Of a stretch of DNA of 36,778 nucleotides, positions 32,217 to 36,778 are shown piece after piece; the first letter of the stretch is position 1; each line of letters starts with the position of its first letter. The notes under the pieces were generated by a model. It saw nothing but the letters and a program-made list of their open reading frames with translations. It made no database searches and was not told the DNA's origin. The stretch is taken from NCBI RefSeq assembly GCF_030698145.1, contig NZ_JAUYNW010000064.1, positions 1 through 36,778 of the forward strand, given 5' to 3'. The translations under genes and the position numbers were made by a program. The DNA is from Phenylobacterium sp. (GTDB lineage Bacteria > Pseudomonadota > Alphaproteobacteria > Caulobacterales > Caulobacteraceae).

Positions 32217-33670
32217 GTCTTGCGGATAAAGGCGCCGTGCAGCGTGGCCGGCAGCGCCACCTCGGCGCGCCAGGTGCAGATCGGTCCCTCGGCCACCCTT
32301 CGGGCGTCGAAAACGTGTAACTCTGTGGCCTTGGCGTCGAGATTGATGCTGGTGCCGACCAGCCAGCCGTCGAACTCTGCGCTGCCGCCGGGACGCGGCG
32401 TGAACACCACCTCCTCCATGATCTGGCGCGGACCCAGGTCGTAGCGTTCGGTCTTGCCGCGTTTCCAGTCGCAGACGGCGACACCCTGGAAGAGCGGGTG
32501 AACGGGCGAGCCACCCAGGCAGGCGCTGAAGGAACGGGTCCGGCCGGCGAACCGTGGGTCGGTCTTGGGAAACTCCACCGACAGGCCGGACGCCGTCATC
32601 CATGCCTTGCCGTCGGCGCGCAGGGTGACGAGACTGAGGTCGGTTGTCTGGCCGCCCTGGGGCGCACGGCCCTGCATCATGTCCACCGCGCCCTGGATGG
32701 CGAACTCGGGATTGGGCGTGGTGCAGATGTCGAAGCGGATCGTCCCCTCCTTGTCCTCCCAGGCGTCGCCCATGTGGAAGAACGAGAAGCCCGGAAGCTC
32801 GAAGACGCGGCGCTTCGAGAGGTCGGCCTTGTCCAGGACCAGGACCTGTGTCCCCTGCTCCGGCCGCCATGCGTAGCCCGCCGAGACCGGCGCCACGAGG
32901 CGCTCTTGCATCCAGGGCTGCAGGACCAGGATCAGGTGGCGTTCGGTGGCGGTGAAGTCGTGCAGGTAGCTGGCGCGCGGTAGGGCGATGGGTGTCACGT
33001 CCTCCAGCGATCCGTCGGCGGCCAGCCGCCAGACCACGGCGCGCTTGCCCGCGACACCGAGGTTCCAGACCCGCCCGTCGGGCTCGAAGCGCGGATGGGC
33101 CAGGAACGGCATGCCCTTCAGGTCCGGCCGGAAGGTGTGGAAGCCCCGGGTCTCCAGGGTGTCGGGGTCCATGGCGACCGGGGAACCGGCTTCCCAGAGC
33201 GCCCAAAGGTCCTTGCCGGCCATCATCACCGAGATATTGGCGGCGTTGACGTCGTCGGGTCCGCTGACCTGGGCGTCGGGCCGGCCGATCGTCCCGAAAC
33301 CGGGGGTCACCACCGCGTCGGCCGCCGTGTCGGCCCGCCGCTTGGGGGTGTCGACGAAGCGCGCGGCCAGCGTGGCCCTGCCCTCGCCGACCTGGAACCG
33401 GCGCATCAGGCCGTCGCCGTCGAACCAGTGGGTCACCGAGCCGCCCGGCCGGCGGAACTTGGCCGGGCCGTTGCGATAGAGCACGCCGGAGAGCCCGGCC
33501 GGCGCGCGGCCGTGGACCAGGCGCAAGGCCTGTGGGGCGATGTCGGCCTCGACGTCGGCGACGCCCAGGGTCCAGTCGCCGGAGTTGGCGGTGGCGGCCA
33601 GCAGGGTCTCGGGCGTGAAGGCGAGCGCGCCCAGGCCGGCGGCGGCGGTCAGGAAGGAACGGCGGTTCAT
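32213..33670 (-). CDS. Carotenoid oxygenase (RPE65/CCD family), Tat-exported
   Basis: A 485-residue member of the carotenoid cleavage dioxygenase family. The four iron His ligands are visible: His192 (FLAHPRFEP), His237 (SYLHDFTATERH), His299 (FFHMGDAWED) and His478 (LHGAFIRK). The propeller motif YRNGPAKFRRPGG and HWFDGDGLMRRF are intact. The N-terminus is a twin-arginine signal (RRSFLTAAAGLGALAF), so the folded enzyme is probably moved to the periplasm, unusual for the family but seen in alphaproteobacteria. It cleaves carotenoids or possibly stilbene/lignin-type substrates. It follows the DUF2141 gene by 25 bp and ends convergent with ruvX. Confidence 0.92.
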   Translation of the reverse strand: MNRRSFLTAAAGLGALAFTPETLLAATANSGDWTLGVADVEADIAPQALRLVHGRAPAGLSGVLYRNGPAKFRRPGGSVTHWFDGDGLMRRFQVGEGRATLAARFVDTPKRRADTAADAVVTPGFGTIGRPDAQVSGPDDVNAANISVMMAGKDLWALWEAGSPVAMDPDTLETRGFHTFRPDLKGMPFLAHPRFEPDGRVWNLGVAGKRAVVWRLAADGSLEDVTPIALPRASYLHDFTATERHLILVLQPWMQERLVAPVSAGYAWRPEQGTQVLVLDKADLSKRRVFELPGFSFFHMGDAWEDKEGTIRFDICTTPNPEFAIQGAVDMMQGRAPQGGQTTDLSLVTLRADGKAWMTASGLSVEFPKTDPRFAGRTRSFSACLGGSPVHPLFQGVAVCDWKRGKTERYDLGPRQIMEEVVFTPRPGGSAEFDGWLVGTSINLDAKATELHVFDARRVAEGPICTWRAEVALPATLHGAFIRKT

Positions 33671-33695
33671 GGGATTGTCCTCGGAGCGCCTGGGG

Positions 33696-34133
33696 TCAGT
33701 CGATGGTCATGGTGTGGGCGGCCGATGCGGCGTCGAGCATGAAGGCCGCGGCGGGCCACTTGGCCGGTCCCATCATCCCCACGGCGTTGTTGGAGAACGC
33801 GAAAGGCTCGGTCGGCATGCCGAAGGGGTTGGTCCCCATCTTCCCGTCGCCGTCGACGTCATGGAACGCCTTGACGGCGTAGCGGCCGGGCGCGAGGCCC
33901 GCGATCTTGGTCTCCACCCGAGCCGCGGTGGCCGGGATCATGGCGACGCTGACGGGCTTGCCGCCATCGAAGGCGGCCTCGGTATCATAGAGCGCGACCA
34001 TGATCGCGCCCTTCTGGGTCTTGATCCCCTCGAAGGCGACGGTGAGTGCGCTTTGGGCGGCGGCCGGATGGGGGCTGGCGGCGGCGATAGCGACGGTGGC
34101 GAAGGCGGCCAGGGTCAGTTGGGAGGGGTTCAT
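33696..34133 (-). CDS. DUF2141 exported protein
   Basis: A 145-residue protein with a Sec signal peptide (cleavage near AAAQS, about residue 27) and a DUF2141 domain: the Ig-like strand KGAIMVALYDTEAAF, AGLAPGRYAVKAFHDVDGDG with an Asp-rich calcium-like turn, then GMPTEPFAFSNNA and the PAAAFML end. The domain is uncharacterised. It is the upstream gene of the carotenoid oxygenase operon (25 bp gap), with AGGA before the ATG. Both products are exported, which suggests joint work in the periplasm. Confidence 0.9.
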   Translation of the reverse strand: MNPSQLTLAAFATVAIAAASPHPAAAQSALTVAFEGIKTQKGAIMVALYDTEAAFDGGKPVSVAMIPATAARVETKIAGLAPGRYAVKAFHDVDGDGKMGTNPFGMPTEPFAFSNNAVGMMGPAKWPAAAFMLDAASAAHTMTID

Positions 34134-34238
34134 GGATGGTCCTGTGGAATTGCGATGAGCCAGACCTAGGCGGCGGCGGCGCGGCCCGCATCCGGTCTTG
34201 CGCCAGGCGCCGCGCGGGCTTCGTGGACGGACGCGCCC

Positions 34239-34261
34239 GCCGTTCGCGCTTCGCCAACGGC
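34239..34261 (+). promoter_or_regulatory. Hairpin upstream of pyrB, possible attenuator
   Basis: GCCGTT (34239-34244) and AACGGC (34256-34261) form a 6-bp stem, followed by TGAGTTTCGG. It lies 57 bp upstream of the pyrB ATG. pyr operons are often attenuated, but the T-run here is short and no leader peptide is visible, so this is weak. Confidence 0.25.
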
Positions 34262-34317
34262 TGAGTTTCGGATGACGCCTTGGCTTGCCCGGGAAAGCCG
34301 CCTAAGACGCCCCTTTA

Positions 34318-35295
34318 ATGAACGCCGCCCCAACTGGTCTGAACGAGGTCCTTGGTCGGACCTTCCCCTTCCCGAAGCGGCATTTCCTGTCGGTGGTGGA
34401 TCTCAACCCCGTGGAAGTCGCGGGGCTGCTGGATCTCGCCGACAGCTTCGTCGCCCTCAACCGCCAGACCTCAAAGAAGCTCGACCTGCTCAAGGGTCGG
34501 ACTCTCATGAACCTGTTCTTCGAGAACTCGACGCGGACCCAGAGCTCGTTCGAACTGGCCGGCAAGCGGCTGGGCGCCGACGTCGTCAATATGAGCCCGC
34601 GCTCCTCGTCGATCTCCAAGGGCGAGACCCTGATCGACACGGCCGTGACGCTGAACGCCATGCAACCCGACCTGCTGGTGGTGCGCCACGCCTCGTCCGG
34701 GGCGGCTTCGCTGCTGTCGCAGAAGGTCACCTGCTCGGTGATCAACGCCGGGGACGGCCAGCACGAGCACCCGACCCAGGCCCTGCTGGACGCGCTCTCC
34801 ATGCGCCGCGCCTTCGGCCGCATCGCGGGCTTGCGGGTCGCGATCTGCGGCGACGTCCTGCACTCGCGTGTCGCCCGCTCCAATGTCGGCCTGCTCCAGA
34901 TGATGGGCGCCGAGGTCCGGCTGGTGGGTCCGCCGACCCTCATGCCGGCCCAGGCCGAGCGCTGGGGCGCGGCGGTGCATCACGACATGCGCGAAGGCAT
35001 CGCCGACTGCGACGTGGTCATGATGCTGCGCCTGCAGCTGGAGCGGATGGACGGAGTCATGGCGCCGTCCCAGCGCGAGTACTTCCGCTTCTACGGCCTG
35101 GACCGCGAGAAGCTGGCCCACGCCTCGCCCGGCGTGCGGGTCATGCATCCCGGCCCGATGAATCGGGGCGTGGAGATCGATTCCGACGTCGCCGACGACC
35201 TGGCCGTCTCGCTGATCCAGGACCAGGTGGAGATGGGCGTGGCCGCGCGCATGGCGATCCTGGCCTCGCTGGCCGCGCGCCTGGACAACGACTGA
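34318..35295 (+). CDS. pyrB: Aspartate carbamoyltransferase catalytic subunit
   Basis: A 325-residue cytosolic enzyme of pyrimidine synthesis that condenses carbamoyl phosphate and aspartate. The carbamoyl-phosphate loop is Ser71-Thr-Arg-Thr74 ([13 protein letters not shown]). Also present are [12 protein letters not shown] and the aspartate-binding LRLQLERMD, with [12 protein letters not shown] near the C-terminus. The regulatory chain pyrI is absent; class A/B-type enzymes use a dihydroorotase-like partner, and one follows two genes later. The start at 34318 has no clear Shine-Dalgarno. The TGA overlaps the next ATG by one base (TGATG). Confidence 0.96.
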   Translation: MNAAPTGLNEVLGRTFPFPKRHFLSVVDLNPVEVAGLLDLADSFVALNRQTSKKLDLLKGRTLMNLFFENSTRTQSSFELAGKRLGADVVNMSPRSSSISKGETLIDTAVTLNAMQPDLLVVRHASSGAASLLSQKVTCSVINAGDGQHEHPTQALLDALSMRRAFGRIAGLRVAICGDVLHSRVARSNVGLLQMMGAEVRLVGPPTLMPAQAERWGAAVHHDMREGIADCDVVMMLRLQLERMDGVMAPSQREYFRFYGLDREKLAHASPGVRVMHPGPMNRGVEIDSDVADDLAVSLIQDQVEMGVAARMAILASLAARLDND

Positions 35296-35885
35296 TGGGC
35301 CAGCTGGCGTCCGTCTGCGTCTTCTGCGGGTCGAGCCCCGGCGGCGATCCGGCCTATCGCGCCGCGGCCGAGGCCCTGGGCCGCGCCATCGCCAACCGCG
35401 GCCAGCGCCTGGTCTATGGCGGGGCCAAGGTCGGGCTGATGGGCGCCATCGCCGACGCGGCGCTGGACGCCGGCGGCGAGGTGATCGGGATCCTGCCCGC
35501 CGCCCTGGCCGACAAGGAGATCGCCCACAACGGCCTGTCGCGCCTGGAGATCGTCGCCTCCATGCACGAGCGCAAGGCGCGGATGGCGGAGCTGTCGGAC
35601 GGCTTCATCGCCCTGCCCGGCGGCGTCGGCACCCTGGAGGAAATCTTCGAGATCTGGACCTGGGGCCAGCTCGGCTTCCACGCCAAGCCCTCGGGCTTCC
35701 TCAACGCGCTCGGCTACTACAACGCCCTGCGCAACTTCGTGGACCACGCCGTGGGCGAGGCGTTTCTCAAGGCGCCCCACCGCGACATGATGATCTTCCG
35801 CGAGGACGCCGGCCAGATGCTGGACGCCATGGACGCCTATGTGCCGCCCGTGGTCGAGAAATGGATCGGACGGCCGGAGCTATGA
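35295..35885 (+). CDS. LOG-family nucleoside 5'-monophosphate phosphoribohydrolase (TIGR00730)
   Basis: A 196-residue Rossmann-fold protein of the LOG/YvdD class. It has [50 protein letters not shown] and the catalytic loop PGGVGTLEE. The family cleaves the base-ribose bond of nucleoside monophosphates; plant LOG releases free cytokinin, and the E. coli relative PpnN controls nucleotide pools. It is translationally tied to both neighbours: 1-bp overlap with pyrB and 4-bp ATGA overlap with the dihydroorotase homologue. This position suggests a link to pyrimidine metabolism. Confidence 0.92.
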   Translation: MGQLASVCVFCGSSPGGDPAYRAAAEALGRAIANRGQRLVYGGAKVGLMGAIADAALDAGGEVIGILPAALADKEIAHNGLSRLEIVASMHERKARMAELSDGFIALPGGVGTLEEIFEIWTWGQLGFHAKPSGFLNALGYYNALRNFVDHAVGEAFLKAPHRDMMIFREDAGQMLDAMDAYVPPVVEKWIGRPEL

Positions 35886-36778
35886 CCCAACGACCGACCG
35901 CCTTCGTGAACGCCCGTCTCGTGGACCCGGCCAGCGGCTGGGACGGCCCCGGCGCCCTGCTGGTCGGCCAGGACGGCAAGATCGCCGACGTCGCCCAGGG
36001 CGGCGACCTGGGATCCCTGTCGACCGACATCGAGGTGATCGACGCCCGCGGCGCCATGCTGGCCCCGGGCCTGGTCGACCTGAGGGTCAAGACCGGCGAA
36101 CCCGGCGCCGAGACCAAGGAGACGCTGAAGTCCGCGGGCCTGGCGGCCGCGGCCGGCGGGGTCACCTCCATCGTGCTGCAGCCCGACACCGACCCGGTGA
36201 TCGACGAGGCCTCGGTGGTCGACTTCATCCTGCGCCGCACCCGCGACATCGAGCTGGTGCACGTCTACCCCGCCGGCGCCGCCACCAAGGGGTGCCGCGG
36301 CGAGCGGATGGCCGAGATCGGGCTGATGGCCGAGGCGGGCTGCGTCTATGTCACCGACGCCGACCGGCCCATCGTTGACTCCAAGGTGCTGCGCCGGGTG
36401 CTGTCCTACGCCAAGAGCTTCGGCGTGCTGGTCGCCCATCGCCCGTCCGACCCGTGGCTGGCCCACGGCGCGGCGGCCACCGAGGGCGAGTTCGCCGGCC
36501 GCATGGGCCTGGCGAGCGTGCCGCCCATCGCCGAGAAGATCATGCTGGAGCGGGACCTCGCCCTGGTCGAGCTCACCGGCGCGCGCCTGCTGGTCGACCA
36601 GGTGACCACCGCCTGCGCCCTGGAGAGCCTGGCGCGCGGCAAGGCCAAGGGCCTGCCGGTCACCGCCACCACCTCGATCAACCACCTGTCGTTCAACGAG
36701 ATCGACATCGGCGACTACCGCACCTTCCTGAAGTTCGACCCGCCGGTGCGCGGCGAGGACGACCGCCAGGCGACCATC
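35882..36778 (+). CDS. pyrX: Dihydroorotase-like protein lacking metal ligands (PyrX/PyrC'-like), runs off the window
   Basis: The first 299 residues of an amidohydrolase-fold dihydroorotase homologue, cut by the window end. Fold motifs are intact ([26 protein letters not shown]), but the metal-binding HxH after PGLVDL reads R-V-K ([10 protein letters not shown]), the later HVST-type His site reads LVDQVTT, and the PHHL region reads SINHLS. It should therefore be inactive as a dihydroorotase. Such non-catalytic homologues (pyrC'/PyrX in Pseudomonas) are structural partners needed for PyrB assembly. The ATG overlaps the LOG stop by 4 bp. An active dihydroorotase should exist elsewhere. Confidence 0.88.
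   Translation, partial: MTQRPTAFVNARLVDPASGWDGPGALLVGQDGKIADVAQGGDLGSLSTDIEVIDARGAMLAPGLVDLRVKTGEPGAETKETLKSAGLAAAAGGVTSIVLQPDTDPVIDEASVVDFILRRTRDIELVHVYPAGAATKGCRGERMAEIGLMAEAGCVYVTDADRPIVDSKVLRRVLSYAKSFGVLVAHRPSDPWLAHGAAATEGEFAGRMGLASVPPIAEKIMLERDLALVELTGARLLVDQVTTACALESLARGKAKGLPVTATTSINHLSFNEIDIGDYRTFLKFDPPVRGEDDRQATI

Noticed and set aside
1..36778. CRISPR array or transposable element
   Set aside because: No regularly spaced repeats, transposase or integrase frames, or terminal inverted repeats around a gene were seen.

Overview
The window is high-GC, tightly packed DNA. Its gene content points to an alphaproteobacterium of the order Caulobacterales (Caulobacter/Phenylobacterium-like): a holdfast-type polysaccharide cluster (hfsE, F, G, B, A, D), a NodT-class efflux lipoprotein with a divergent TetR regulator, RcnB-like and DUF2141 proteins, PEPxxWA-CTERM sorting, and CtrA-like TTAA-N7-TTAA motifs. 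The assignment rests on gene content and style; no rRNA is present.

Layout. 1-7216: a small four-helix membrane protein, then an RND efflux operon read leftward (adaptor, pump, outer-membrane channel), divergent from a TetR regulator. The shared promoter holds two dyads placed as repressor operators. 7296-8099: a 1-Cys peroxiredoxin and tRNA-Ser(GCU). 8100-8571: a non-coding stretch rich in inverted repeats. 8572-12521: a large secreted subtilase with EF-hand-like loops and an RTX-like tail, a small unknown protein, a PEP-CTERM protein with its terminator, and a 44-residue single-helix ORF. 12600-19655: the holdfast cluster, with the initiating sugar-phosphate transferase, flippase and glycosyltransferase on the plus strand, the chain-length/co-polymerase pair on the minus strand, and the outer-membrane export lipoprotein divergent from them. 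The deacetylase (hfsH) and polymerase (hfsC) expected from known hfs loci are absent here. 19708-24737: a Sel1-like small protein, two GNAT acetyltransferases, an RcnB-like protein, and a divergent pair of a phytanoyl-CoA-dioxygenase-like enzyme and a cytochrome P450. The P450 Shine-Dalgarno lies inside a near-perfect palindrome. 24740-29928: gatB and gatCA on the minus strand, separated by a plus-strand block (a small exported protein, then slipin plus a 109-residue protein). 29998-31627: a translationally coupled minus-strand trio (HTH regulator, alpha/beta hydrolase, DUF4180). 31740-34133: ruvX, convergent with a Tat-exported carotenoid oxygenase preceded by a DUF2141 protein. 34318-end: pyrB, a LOG-family nucleotide hydrolase and a dihydroorotase homologue that has lost its metal ligands (PyrX-like), joined by 1-bp and 4-bp overlaps.

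The most unusual items are the LOG gene coupled between pyrB and the pseudo-dihydroorotase, the palindrome over the P450 ribosome binding site, the shortened hfs locus with a Walker-A-deficient HfsB, and the unexplained structured region 8180-8350. No CRISPR array, prophage, transposase or integrase was seen. Most of the window is ordinary chromosomal backbone.
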